Source of the DNA: Chara braunii
Taxonomy: Eukaryota; Streptophyta; Charophyceae; Charales; Characeae
DNA length: 31,901 bases
NCBI GenBank assembly: GCA_003427395.1
Contig: BFEA01000850.1
Span: forward strand, 439,247-471,147
Direction: 5' to 3'
Shown piece by piece: positions 10,553 to 19,337 of the stretch. Numbering within the stretch: the stretch's first letter is position 1; the number at the start of each line of letters is the position of its first letter. The notes under the pieces are model-generated. The model was not told the origin of the DNA. It searched no databases and saw only the letters and a program-made list of their open reading frames with translations. A program made the translations under genes and the position numbers.

Positions 10553-10583
10553 AATAAAGTGCTTGATTTATATATATATATAT
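10553..10583 (+). promoter_or_regulatory. Polyadenylation signal and TA-rich end of the LINE
   Basis: AATAAA at 10553-10558 is followed by GTGCTTGATT and a (TA)n run (about 10568-10583). The preceding 80 bases, starting TAAGCTAAGCTGG near 10475, recur with changes at 19338-19425, where AATAAA is also kept at 19416-19421. This marks a shared LINE-type 3' end. Confidence 0.6.
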
Positions 10584-10656
10584 CGTCACAAACAGAACTG
10601 CCCGGTAAAACCGTAGGCAGAGAGAGAGAAGAGGACAACGAACGAGGGGCTGTGAA

Positions 10657-10905
10657 TATATATATATATTATCATCAAAGTTGATCAAACTGACCGGCCC
10701 TCTGGTAATTCAGAATTGTAGTATTTCACTCGTCGTCGGCTTCCAGTGGTGTTCGAATTGTAGTATTTCACTCATCGTCGGCTTCCAGTAGGGGTTCACA
10801 AACCCCACTGGAAGTGCATCGGCTTCCAGTGGATCTGGATTTTTGCAACACTTGAGGGCTGTACCAACTGAGCCAGGCCAGTGGGTACCCAACTACAGAT
10901 ACTTC
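10657..10905 (-). mobile_element. tRNA-derived SINE with internal 42-bp duplication
   Basis: On the minus strand a tRNA-like head contains TGGCTCAGTTGGTACAGC (A box, near 10844-10876) and a degraded B-box-like GTGTTGCAAAAATCC. The body has CTGGAAGCCGACGATGAGTG, present twice as an approximately 42-bp tandem unit (10710-10795), and a hairpin with arms AGTAGGGGTT/AACCCCACT around 10783-10806. The 3' part (GGTCAGTTTGAT) and a TA tail resemble the SINE at 14950-15094, so both belong to one family. SINEs are transcribed by RNA polymerase III and moved by LINE proteins. Confidence 0.6.
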
Positions 10906-11371
10906 TCTCTTTTTGGTTTAATTAAATGTGAAAAATCCGAATGCGCTTTCGACCATATCCTCTGCCGGAGGTACATAATTGCACACTAAGTCATTCTCAA
11001 CTGTTCATTAAATGAAAAGGAAAAAAAAAAAAATTGCATTTCTTTGTCTTTGAATTAAATTCTTTCTTTTTCTTCCCTTTTTTCCCTTTTTTTTTCTTTT
11101 TTTTTTCCTGGAGAAACATACCACTTTCCATTCCAAATGAGACCACCGGGGCCCCTGGAACACACCCCCTACATACCAACGCGGTACAAACTTGCTGAGG
11201 CCGTTACTCAGCTTAGGCTCCTGGAAACCAGGTCCAGTGTCCCTTAGAGGAATCTCCAAAAACGAAAAGAAAAAATTGCAAAGCAAATCTATGTCAGTAC
11301 AATATCATTGCATCCCCTCTGATGGCTGGAGGGAGACAACAAACCTATGTTTTTTGCAGGGGTCCCCTGTC
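10906..11371. other. No gene seen; T/C-rich tract
   Basis: This stretch holds homopolymer-rich sequence (A run near 11021-11033 and T/C tract at 11058-11108) and no supportable coding region. Short open frames here are Lys- or Phe-rich by composition only. Confidence 0.5.
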
Positions 11372-11374
11372 TAA

Positions 11375-11540
11375 GGGCCTTGCTGCACGTCACACGAAAC
11401 GAAAAACGGAAGGAGTGCATCTTCCCGCAGAAAATGGCCAGGTTCATCCGTTTGCTATAAATAGTAACGTGTATATTGCCACCTTCCGTGGCCAGATGCA
11501 CTCGTTTCGTTTTCGTTTCGTGAACCGTGCGGCGAGGCCC
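11375..11540 (+). mobile_element. Harbinger-like MITE 1 (166 bp, TAA target duplication)
   Basis: Imperfect terminal inverted repeats of about 50 bp begin GGGCCTTGCTGCACG on the left and end CGTGCGGCGAGGCCC on the right. TAA flanks it at 11372-11374 and 11541-11543. A 3-bp TWA target duplication with GGG-starting termini is the hallmark of PIF/Harbinger elements and Tourist-like MITEs. The interior has CTATAAATAGTAACG and no coding capacity. It would need a transposase from an autonomous relative elsewhere. Confidence 0.8.
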
Positions 11541-11699
11541 TAAGCCGTAGGAGTAGTAGTAGGTATGTAGTGAAGGTGAATTGAAAGAATTTGAAAGATG
11601 ATGAAAAAGATTTGAAAGAAGAACATAGCGTAGTTAAAAAAAAAAAATAAAAAAAAAATCATTGCTACTCACAGGGAGGAACCGGCATGTCGTTTCTAA

Positions 11700-11868
11700 G
11701 GGTCTCGCCGCACGGCACAGTGGAACGAAAACGAAACGAGGGCATCTGGCCACGAAAGGTGGCAAAATACACTCGTTACTATTTATAGCAAACCGATGAA
11801 CCTGGCCATTTTCTGCCGGAAGATGCACTCGTTTCTTTTTTCGTTTCGTATCCCGTGCGGCGACGCCC
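11700..11868 (-). mobile_element. Harbinger-like MITE 2 (169 bp, TAA target duplication)
   Basis: This is the same family as the copy at 11375-11540 but in the opposite orientation, as the interior TTACTATTTATAGC shows. Its ends are GGGTCTCGCCGCACG and CGTGCGGCGACGCCC, with TAA at 11697-11699 and 11869-11871. Together the two copies form a large inverted repeat separated by about 160 bp containing an A-rich run. Confidence 0.8.
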
Positions 11869-11871
11869 TAA

Positions 11872-12119
11872 AACCGAAACACTATTGGCAAAAGAACAAA
11901 AAGAGTTATAAACCGCAAATGTCGAGAAAGCAAGAAAAACAGATTTCGTTCCATTAGAAAGAAAGCTTTCATTCCATTATTGAAAAAAAAAAAGATTTCC
12001 ATAAGGAGAGAAATCTATAAAAGAAAATAATAAGACTTATTTCCATCAGACGAGCAACCTGCTCGGAGTAATCCCTTCACCGATACTTTCTTTTCTTTTT
12101 TTTTAATTTTTTTTTTTTT
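11872..12119. other. A/T-rich spacer, no gene seen
   Basis: The segment contains A runs and a T run (about 12094-12119) next to the start of the satellite. Nothing codable is supported. Confidence 0.4.
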
Positions 12120-13130
12120 GAGGAGGAGGAGGAGGAGAAGGAGGAGGCAAAAAGAGTGCAGGCAAGATGCTGATGCGGAGGCAAGATGATGACGATCATG
12201 GGGATGGAGGATGAGGGATGGTGATGGATTTGATGGCGATGGATTATGATGGCGATGGACGATGATGGCGATGAATGATGATTACGATAGATGATGATGG
12301 CAAGGAATGACGATAGCGATGGAGGAGGATGACGATGGATGATGATAATTACGATGATGGCGATGGATGACGATAGCGATGCATGATGATGACGATGATT
12401 GATGATGGGGATGGCGATGGGATGGGGGGGGATGGTGATGGTGACGATGGCGATGATGGAGATGGATGATGATAGCGACGGCGATGGTGATGATGGAAGA
12501 TGATGGCGCTGGCAATGGCGATGGATGATGATGGCGATCGCAATAGATGATGATGTGATGGATGATGATGGTGATGGATGATGACGACGGTGGATGATGA
12601 GGGCGATGGCGATGGATGATGATGGATGATGATGGCGATGGATGATGATGATGGAGATGAATGATGATGGCGATGGATGATGATGGCGATGGATGATGAT
12701 GGATGATGATGGCGATGGATGATGATGGATGATGATGGCGATGGATGATGGTGACGATGGATGATGATGACGATGAATGACGATCACGACGGCGATGGCG
12801 ATGGCGATGGTGATGGATCATGGATGATGGATGATGATGGCGATGGATGACGATGGCGATGGATGATGATGGTTGATGATGGTTGATGATTGATGACGAT
12901 GACGATGGCGATGGTGATGGTGATGGTGATGGTGGTGATGGTGATGGATAATGGAAGATGATGGCGATGGATGATGAGGGATGGTAATGGATGGTGATGG
13001 CGATGGATGACGAGGGATGGTAATGGACGGTGATGGCGCTGGATGTTGAGGGATGACGCTGGATGATGATGGATTATGATGGCGATGGCCATGGCCATGG
13101 ATGATGATGGCAATGGATGATGATGAGGGA
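12120..13130. repeat. Degenerate GATGAT/GGCGATGGATGATGAT satellite, about 1 kb
   Basis: Nearly the whole kilobase is built of GAT and GGCGAT words, preceded by a GGA-rich block (12120-12145). The unit is variable, with no strict higher-order period that I can see by eye. Read on the minus strand it gives His/Pro/Ser-rich open frames up to 236 residues; these are by-products of the trinucleotide repeat. It is strongly purine-skewed on the plus strand. Confidence 0.9.
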
Positions 13131-13535
13131 TGGCGGTGAGGAGAAGACAGAAGAAAGAGGCAAAAGGAAAACGAAAACAAGATGAGGAGGAGCGATGGTG
13201 AGCCGAAGGGGAAATCACTATGATTTATGATAGAATTTTATTTTTATTTTTTTTGTTATTTGGGCTGACAATGTTGATGCCTATCTTCTTGACCCGAATA
13301 GAACGCCCGGGGAAGGGGGGCGGCCCAGACCCATCTATAGCGACCGGATGTTCCATTCGGGCCCGCTCATTCGGCCCAAACGGTAATTAAGTTGACGATT
13401 CGATTATACCGATGACTGATCACGCCGGCCAAATGATTGATTACTATGATTACGTTGTCGATGGTGCTATTGTGTTATTACGTTTCTCATTAATTATGTT
13501 AATACTGTAATTAACGCGTCTAACATGATTGATTA
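13131..13535. other. Spacer between satellite blocks, no gene seen
   Basis: After a purine-rich end of the satellite comes a mixed-composition stretch with no motif, followed by A/T-rich sequence with TGATTA words that grade into the next (GAT)n array. No coding region is supported. Confidence 0.4.
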
Positions 13536-13740
13536 AGTTGCTAACGATGATGATCATGATGATTGATTATGATGATCATGATGATCGTGATGATTGATTA
13601 TGATGATCATGATGATGATTAGTGATTATGTTGTTCTTGATGATGATGATTGATTATCTTGTTCTTGATGATGATTAGGATTATCCTTAGGACGATGATG
13701 ATGATTGATTACGTTTATGATGAATTATGTTGATGCATTT
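13536..13740. repeat. (GAT)n / TGATTGATTATGATGATCA array
   Basis: Interrupted GAT repeats are mixed with TGATTATGATGATCATGATG units that recur three times. It is the reverse complement in composition of the (ATC)n array at 14138-14290, so the two could pair. Confidence 0.8.
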
Positions 13741-13889
13741 TATTTATTTATTATTTTATGAGATAATGATGCTGACGACGACAGATATGGAAGCCGAAGC
13801 GCAATTCTTGAAAGGTGAAGACGACGATGAAGCCCGCGTGCCGAAGAAGAACTCCATTTTCCAATTTCTTACATTCCATCATCATCCAT

Positions 13890-13985
13890 GATCGTTTCTC
13901 AAGAAGAATCGAACACACGACCTCCCTCATGGGACTCGCACGGTCGACGACCAATCGGCTAGGCTAACCACGTGCCTCACCACGC
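13890..13985 (-). repeat. tRNA-like SINE head
   Basis: On the minus strand TAGCCTAGCCGATTGGTC (13949-13966) resembles a polymerase III A box. GTGTTCGATTCTT (13904-13916) resembles a B box, about 40 bases downstream, as in tRNA-derived SINEs. I see no cloverleaf good enough to call a tRNA gene. It does not look like the other two SINE heads in the window. Confidence 0.4.
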
Positions 13986-14137
13986 TACGCTGACCCAAAC
14001 TGCTAACCACGTGGCTCACCATGTGGCTATGGCAGTTAGGGGGCATCCTCTTCTTTCCGTCATCTCCGTTATTCGTTTTTCTTTGTCGCCGTTTTTTCCC
14101 CTCCTGCCGCTTTCTCTTCTTTCGTCGCCGTCTCCTC

Positions 14138-14187
14138 CTCGTTATCATCATCATCATCATCATCATCATCATAATTATCATACGCAT

Positions 14188-14219
<32 letters not shown>

Positions 14220-14290
14220 CCATCATCATTATCAGACGCATAATCATCGTCATAATTCATCATCATCATCACCATCATCATCATAATTAT
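14138..14290. repeat. (ATC)n microsatellite with TTATCATACGCATAATC interruptions
   Basis: Long runs of ATC on the plus strand are interrupted by ATAATTATCATACGCATAATC-like units at least three times. The His/Ile/Asp-rich open frames in all registers are composition artefacts. Confidence 0.9.
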
Positions 14291-14343
14291 CATAAGCATA
14301 ATCATCACTCTCGTCATCACCATGACGCTCATCCTCCGAAGCG

Positions 14344-14407
14344 CTGGACGGAATTGCGGTTGAATCCATCGAGGTGAATGAGGCTGTCATTCCGGTCAGA
14401 TACATCC
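14344..14407 (+). repeat. 64-bp inverted repeat, left arm
   Basis: The arm starts CTGGACGGAATTGCGG and is matched by the reverse complement at 14668-14731 with 3 mismatches in 64. Sequence between the arms includes a partial direct copy (14499-14536, CTGGACGGAAAGACTGTCAT). Both that copy and the left arm are followed by AAGGGTTTCAA and AAGCTGTT words. This suggests a duplicated foldback unit. Confidence 0.8.
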
Positions 14408-14667
14408 GTGACGCTCGTCATCCTCCGCAGCTCGAAAAGGGTTTCAACAAGCTGTTATCCCGGTGAGGAGGAGGAGGATGCATCGGATGGATGAAGCTGG
14501 ACGGAAAGACTGTCATTCCGGTCAGATGCAGCTTGGGAAGGGTTTCAAAAAGCTGTTTTATTCTTTATTAAAAAAAAACTGTGAACTGTGTTGTTCCTGA
14601 AAATCGCACCCACCTCCTGAGATTCAGACAGCATATTGCTGACACTAGAACACATTTTTTTTTTCCT

Positions 14668-14731
14668 GGATGCATCTGACCAGAATGACAGCCTCACTCA
14701 CCTCGATGGATTCAACCGCAATTCCGTCCAG
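14668..14731 (-). repeat. 64-bp inverted repeat, right arm
   Basis: This is the partner of 14344-14407. The sequence just after it (ACCGCAATTCCGTCCAGAG then GTGTGAGTAC, 14716-14765) is repeated in direct orientation at 15134-15181. So the arm belongs to a repeat family present at least three times in 850 bp. Confidence 0.8.
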
Positions 14732-14875
14732 AGGTCAGTCAAAAAAAGTGTCTCGTGTGAGTACGCCACAAGAGCGCTTTGGGACTTTCCACATTACCTA
14801 GAAAGTTCGACCAACTTACATCTTGAACGGTACTTACTAAAAACAAAAACAAAAAAAACAAAAAAAAGTTCTACT

Positions 14876-14935
14876 TGAGAGCCTACCTCAGTGGGTACAC
14901 CCATGAACTGGTGAAAAAAAAAAAAAAAAAAAAAA
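14876..14935 (+). repeat. Truncated SINE head with poly(A)
   Basis: GAGCCTACCTCAGTGGGTAC is the same A-box-containing head as in the copy at 14950, but here it passes within about 20 bases into a 22-base A run (about 14913-14934). The B box is missing. AAAAAAAGTTC precedes this copy and ends with it, which may be a target duplication. Confidence 0.5.
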
Positions 14936-14945
14936 AGTTCGACCG

Positions 14946-15094
14946 ACCTAAGAGCCTACCTCAGTGGGTACAGACCGGTGTTCGAATCCACATGCTGGAA
15001 CTTGTGATGAGTGAAACCAACTAACTATTTCCGAATTGCCTGGCCCCAGTCAGCTTGACGATACCTCAAACAAAAAAAAAACAAAAAAAAAAAA
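14946..15094 (+). mobile_element. tRNA-derived SINE, near full length
   Basis: The head carries an A box (TACCTCAGTGGGTACAG, 14957-14973) and a clear B box (GTGTTCGAATCCAC, about 14978-14991), both correctly spaced for polymerase III. The body has GATGAGTGAAACC and GGCCCCAGTCAGCTTGACGA, homologous to the minus-strand copy at 10657-10905. It ends in an A-rich tail (about 15070-15094). Confidence 0.65.
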
Positions 15095-15690
15095 CTTCGC
15101 ATACACATCGGCGCTTTTTCCTGGAGGTATTTTACCGCAATTCCGTCCAGAGCGCGGTCGAAAAGATCGGTGTGTGAGTACACCCCAAAATTGAATTTAC
15201 CTGGGCTGGTTAGTCCGATGATAATACCTCAAGGTCATCGCCCTTTAAAAAAAATAAAAATTGACCGTGGTTTGGCGCTTGTCGACATTTCCAAGGGAGA
15301 GGGCGTCGCTCCACCACTCTCACCAACGAATCTGCAAAAAATCAGAACGAATCTTCCGCAAGAACATGGAAAGATACACCGCCGCCATACGTTTCGTCGT
15401 TTGTGCATGGGGTGAGTAGTGGAACGACGCCTGTTTGTGCTTGCGGTGAGTAGTGGAACGAGGCCTATCCGTCTATACCCCCAAAACACAACGCACCCTC
15501 ATTTTGACTGTATCTGGACCGAAAGATCGTATGTATACAGTCGTTATCAGGATGCGTTATGTTCGGGGGAAGACGGGTAGAGTCACAACCATCAGCAGCA
15601 GCGCTTGTTCTTTCTCCCGCTTCTCCACACGTACTCACACAATCATCAGCGAACTTTCCTGGAAATGTCGACAGAGATTTCTAAACGTAC
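15095..15690. other. Unassigned; contains a direct repeat of 14716-14765
   Basis: The segment includes ACCGCAATTCCGTCCAGAG at 15134, matching the repeat beside the 64-bp arm. A near-duplicate pair at about 15413-15463 repeats GTGAGTAGTGGAACGA(C/G)GCC. I see no gene. Confidence 0.45.
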
Positions 15691-15699
15691 CACGTGTTC

Positions 15700-15960
15700 C
15701 TCCTCATCCTACCTCTTTCTCCTCTCCTGCTTCTTCTACTTCCTCTCCCCTCCTCTCCCCTCCTCTCCCCTCCTCTGCCTGTCTGCTTGTCTGCTTGTCT
15801 ATTCCCCCCCCCAACCCCCGTGACACCACCCCACCCCACCCCACCCCAGTTCTTTCGCTTCTCCTCCTCCTCCTCCTCCTCCTCCTCCTCCTCCTCCTCC
15901 TGCTGCTGCTGCTGCTGCTGCTGCCGATCCACCTCATCCTGTCTCCTCCTGTCTCATCCT
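15700..15960. repeat. Pyrimidine-rich microsatellites: CCTCT minisatellite, (CCT)n, (TGC)n
   Basis: Four copies of a ten-base CCTCTCCCCT-type unit lie at about 15737-15776. (CTC)n follows at about 15861-15899 and (TGC)n at about 15900-15923. Leu/Ser- or Arg/Glu-rich open frames here reflect composition only. Confidence 0.9.
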
Positions 15961-16189
15961 AGAGGGACAAAACCATCGCAGGAGAAATGGGAAAAACGTT
16001 CGGAAAATGAGAAAAAAGAAGGTTCAAATTTCCAGAAATCCCAATTCCCATATTCGTGAAAAATCGCTCCACTTTGCGTCTCTCCGTTGGACACGTGGCG
16101 TTCTTCAATGAAGCAGTAACCAAGGCATGGCGAAAGAAGAGAGAGAAGGTGGGCATGGAGAAAAGAGGAGAAAGGAGGCGGCTATGGAG

Positions 16190-16560
16190 AAAGAGGAGGG
16201 AACGAGGGAGGGAGGGAGGGAGGGAGGGAGGGAAGGAGGGAGATTGGGAAATGTCCCGTCAGTCATCGCGATCGGAACCAGGACGAGACGGTGAGAGAGA
16301 GAGAGAGAGAGCTATTGAGATGTCACAAGAGGAAGAGGAGAAGGGATGGAGGAGGAGGAGAGGGAGAGGAGGTGGTGGATTTCGTTCTCCTTTTCTAACG
16401 AATTCCATTCGTTGAGAGGGGAGGACGGAAAGTTCGATGTGTGCACGAGGAGGAGGAGGAGCGAGGACGGTGAGAGGAGGGGGGAGAGGGGGGGGGAGAG
16501 GAGGGGGGAGAGGAGGGGGGAGAGGAGGTGGAGAAGGATGAGGAGGGGCATTCCACAGTA
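16190..16560. repeat. Purine-rich microsatellite block (GGGA, GA, GGAGG)
   Basis: (GGGA)n occurs at about 16205-16240, (GA)n at about 16293-16312, and GGAGAGGAGGGG units at about 16450-16540. Together with the CT block at 15700-15960 this forms opposed pyrimidine and purine tracts. No gene is supported. Confidence 0.85.
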
Positions 16561-16799
16561 TTAAACAAAGGGCAGATCGCTAACAGCCAACGATGTGTTC
16601 TGTGATTACAGAACACTTGCTTTTAAAAGACGGTCCGTATTCTCTTTATCAAGAAAAGACAATGCATCACTATTTTTGCATCATTACAATTATCAGCGTT
16701 ATATCGATTACCAAGCGTTTCCCAAAACCCGACATTACCCAAAAACATATAATGTCTGCTTCACCGAGCCTCATACCGCACACAAACACACCGCAGAAA

Positions 16800-16939
16800 G
16801 ATCCATCCCCAGAGAGAGACAGAGAGAGAGAGGGAGAGACAGGGGGACAGAGAGACAGACAGAGAGAGAGGGGGAAGCCGGGGGGCTGGGGGGAGAAGAC
16901 AGAGGTCGAGAGGAGGGAGCCGAGAGGGGGGGGGGGGAC

Positions 16940-16997
<58 letters not shown>
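16800..16997. repeat. (GA)n microsatellite region
   Basis: Interrupted GAGAGACAG repeats lead into an almost pure (GA)n of about 55 bases (16943-16997), which ends 28 bases before the MITE at 17026. Confidence 0.9.
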
Positions 16998-16999
<2 letters not shown>

Positions 17000-17025
17000 C
17001 ACCCCACGTGCAATGCACACAGTAA

Positions 17026-17448
17026 GGGTCTGATCCCACACTACATACGGAAACGGAATCCGTAAAAGTAACGAAAAAGCTGGGCCCGCTCCGGACGGAC
17101 CGTGAAAGGAAAATTGCGTCCCACAACTCCGAAAAGAATGGCCCTTTTACAGGCATCGCGGCGCAATAATGTGGGAGGGTGGCGGATCAACGGAGGAAAG
17201 GGAGTGACGGGAAAAAAAACAAGAAGGCGGGGAAAAAAAGCTACTCCAGCGTTTTCGCGGACGGGTAGGGGTCCAGCACTCCTCACATTTCCGTACTACT
17301 TTTTCGCCACCGATCACTCCCAGACCCCACGACAACAAACGTTTCCACTCACCTCCGAAGTCGACGGTGCCGCCTACTACCCCGGAGCACTGTGGGATCT
17401 CGAAAAATCCATAAAACTACATACCGTATGTAGTGTGGGATCAGACCC
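17026..17448. mobile_element. TAA-flanked MITE with 25-bp perfect terminal repeats (423 bp)
   Basis: The ends are perfect inverted repeats of 25 bp that start GGGTCTGATCCCACACTAC (17026-17050) and end with the complement (17424-17448). TAA flanks both sides (17023-17025, 17449-17451). Perfect long ends suggest recent movement. The GGG start and 3-bp TAA duplication again fit PIF/Harbinger. The interior carries open frames in several registers but none with a recognisable transposase motif, so it is non-autonomous. Confidence 0.85.
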
Positions 17449-17669
17449 TAATTCCTGTCACGGTCGCTACTCGTCTTCCCTGCGGGGGGGTGCTTCGCCA
17501 CGCTGTCGGATGACAACAGGAACCGTGCGACAGGCACAAGAGATGGCTACGCGTCACGGGCTGCTGGTCAAGACAGTTGTGCGACAGGCACAACTTGTCA
17601 CACGACAACGCGACAAGCCTCCCCTACACATCGACCCAGTGGATCACCGCGCAACAAGCCTCCCCTACA

Positions 17670-17889
17670 CACTACACTACTCTCGACATGCAGAAAAGAC
17701 AACGTATAGCTGTGGTGTGTTTTTCCTTGTTCTAGCGGAAGATCGTTCGGGCCTCGCTGCACATTTCGGGCCTCGCTGCACTACTCTGACATGCACAAAC
17801 GACAAAAATCATGTCGCTGTATCTTTCCATGTTCTAGCGGAAGATTCACTCTCGTTTTGCACCTTTCAAGAGTAGTGCAGCGAGGCCCG
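17670..17889. repeat. Foldback repeat with GGGCCTCGCTGCAC arms and a tandem duplicate
   Basis: CGGGCCTCGCTGCACTACTC (17767-17787, 21 bp with the last T) is perfectly matched in inverted orientation at 17869-17889. A second GGGCCTCGCTGCAC lies at about 17748. The words ACTACTCT..GACATGCA and GTTCTAGCGGAAGAT occur at about 17680-17745 and again about 100 bases later, showing a tandem duplication. The arm resembles the Harbinger-like ends at 11375, but no TAA flanks it. Confidence 0.65.
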
Positions 17890-17947
17890 TCGTGAGTAGC
17901 GGAGGGAGGGCCAAAGGCTCTGCTCATTTGATTACGCAGACCAGATC

Positions 17948-18420
17948 CAGCGCCCTACGGTAGCTCGCTTGGTAAGGCAAGCAACTGGCATTCAGGAGGT
18001 CTTGGGTTCAATTCGCAGTGGACTCATGTACCTTCCTGCGCAAGCTTGGCACCCCCCACCTAGAGATAGCCCGTTGGTCACCCCAGGGGCATTGAGCAGT
18101 GACTGCTGATGTTTGTAGGGGGACGGGACTGGAGGGGGACCGCAGGGGAGCCACAGCGAGTGGCCCATCGAAGAAGCTCGGTCCTGATACTACCAGCTGA
18201 CCCCTGCCAGGTATCGCCCACCTGCAAAGCCCCCGCATGTTCCCTTGCTTGGTGGGCCACTCGTTCCTGATGCTACCGGCTGACTCCTGGTCGGTATCGC
18301 CCACCTGCAGCAGGCCCCGCGTGTTCCCTTGTTGGAGGCTTGAGCTTGGGCTCAGCCTGGCTGCTGCGGGGTTCCCGTAATCATATAATACTGTGAAGTC
18401 TATAATGATAAATGAAAGGG
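17948..18420 (+). mobile_element. tRNA-derived SINE, second family, copy 1
   Basis: The head has an A box (TAGCTCGCTTGGTAAGGC, 17961-17978) and a B box (GGGTTCAATTCGC, 18004-18016). The body includes CGCAAGCTTGG. Further on lies an 82-bp tandem duplication: the unit at 18181-18262 (TACCAGCTGACCCCTG) is repeated from 18263 (TACCGGCTGACTCCTG), both with TATCGCCCACCTGCA. The A/T-rich 3' end is near 18380-18420. Several parts may be separate repeats. Confidence 0.6.
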
Positions 18421-18544
18421 TAACTTCAGTACAGTCACAACAGCAGTTTGAAATTACAATTTGGGCATTCCCCTAAACAGAACACACTCCCACGTAACCC
18501 TACCTGACGGGGAAAGCTAGCCTGTATACATTACCCAAACTGCA

Positions 18545-18780
18545 ATTGCGGCCCTAGCTCTTGGTAAGGCACAGAAGTTGCATTCACGAGGTCGTCGGTT
18601 CAATCCCCAAATCCTCGCGTACGTGCCTGGGCAAGCTTGGTGTTCTACCAGCTTTAGAGAAACCCTTTGGCCCCCCAAGCCAGCATTGGCAGGACCTTGG
18701 CTGATGTTGTTGGCTGCTATGCAGCGACAGTATTGGCCATTAGACACTGCCATGTGGGGCTAGAGAGGAGGAGGGGGGGG
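18545..18780 (+). mobile_element. tRNA-derived SINE, second family, copy 2
   Basis: This is homologous to copy 1: A box TAGCTCTTGGTAAGGC (18555-18570), B box GGTTCAATCCC (18597-18607), the shared words GCATTCA, GAGGTC and CAAGCTTGG, then a related body (CTGATGTTG). It diverges after about 18720 into a G-rich run near 18770. Confidence 0.6.
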
Positions 18781-19337
18781 TTAGGGGGAGGTGCGCCATT
18801 GCTCGGCACTCGCACTATCTATTTCCCCCATCGACAATGCCTCTGCCCACCCCTCGTCACCATGATGAGGGACTGGTACAGCCTTGCTCTCGCACCACGG
18901 TTGTGGTGCCAACCTACCCCGTGGGCTGGAAAGAGACCCGTTTTGGTTGGGCTTCCCCCGTACTATACATAGATATAGATGCGTACTACCAAGAAAGATG
19001 AAATAGATGAGAGAAGAATATAGCTTACCAAAAAAAAAAACTGCTTTTTGCCTCAAGCTTATTTTCAAACTCTTTTTGTGACTCCTGCGGGCCTGAACCA
19101 GTAGAAGGGCAGCAGATGGAGCATCTGTCAGTCAAGGTACTGTACTAGGCCCCGCCAGCTGGGTTAGGACGGGTTTTGGTTCAAGGTCATTTTAGGCCGG
19201 TTGCAGAATATTTATAGGCTAGGTAGGTTTAGCAGAATGTAGTCAGCCTTAGGTAGGAGTAGGGCACTCTCCCTGGACCTGGTTTGCAGCCTAGGTCTGT
19301 GGTCCATGTTTTGGGAGTGCCGCAGGTTTTTCTCCCT
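18781..19337. other. Unassigned, no gene seen
   Basis: Mixed-composition sequence with no recognised motif; possibly the body of the retroelement whose 3' tail lies at 19338-19425. Confidence 0.35.

Larger units (their letters stand above)
8030..10565 (+). mobile_element. L1-type LINE, 5'-truncated, with three later insertions
   Basis: The fragment begins within the C-terminal half of ORF2 and runs to a 3' tail with AATAAA at 10553-10558 followed by a TA-rich tract. The order of post-RT domain, cysteine-histidine motif (about 9494-9555) and 3' UTR is that of plant/algal L1-like LINEs. No RT catalytic motif is present, consistent with 5' truncation. The body is interrupted by a 147-bp antisense gypsy fragment (8545-8691), a poly(A) insertion (about 9278-9300) and a U6-poly(A) insertion (9878-9951). 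Its terminal 90 bases resemble 19338-19425, supporting the end position. Confidence 0.8.

Noticed and set aside
12077-13218. Long His/Pro/Ser-rich minus-strand open frames (up to 236 residues)
   Set aside because: They arise from the GATGATGGC trinucleotide satellite, which is open in several frames; no start context, domain or composition independent of the repeat.
13890-13985. Genuine tRNA gene
   Set aside because: A/B-box-like words are present but I cannot fold a full cloverleaf with an acceptor stem, so only a SINE-type head is claimed.
17102-17875. 257-residue plus-strand open frame
   Set aside because: It begins inside a MITE with perfect inverted ends, runs out of its right end and into unrelated foldback repeats, so it cannot be one conserved gene.
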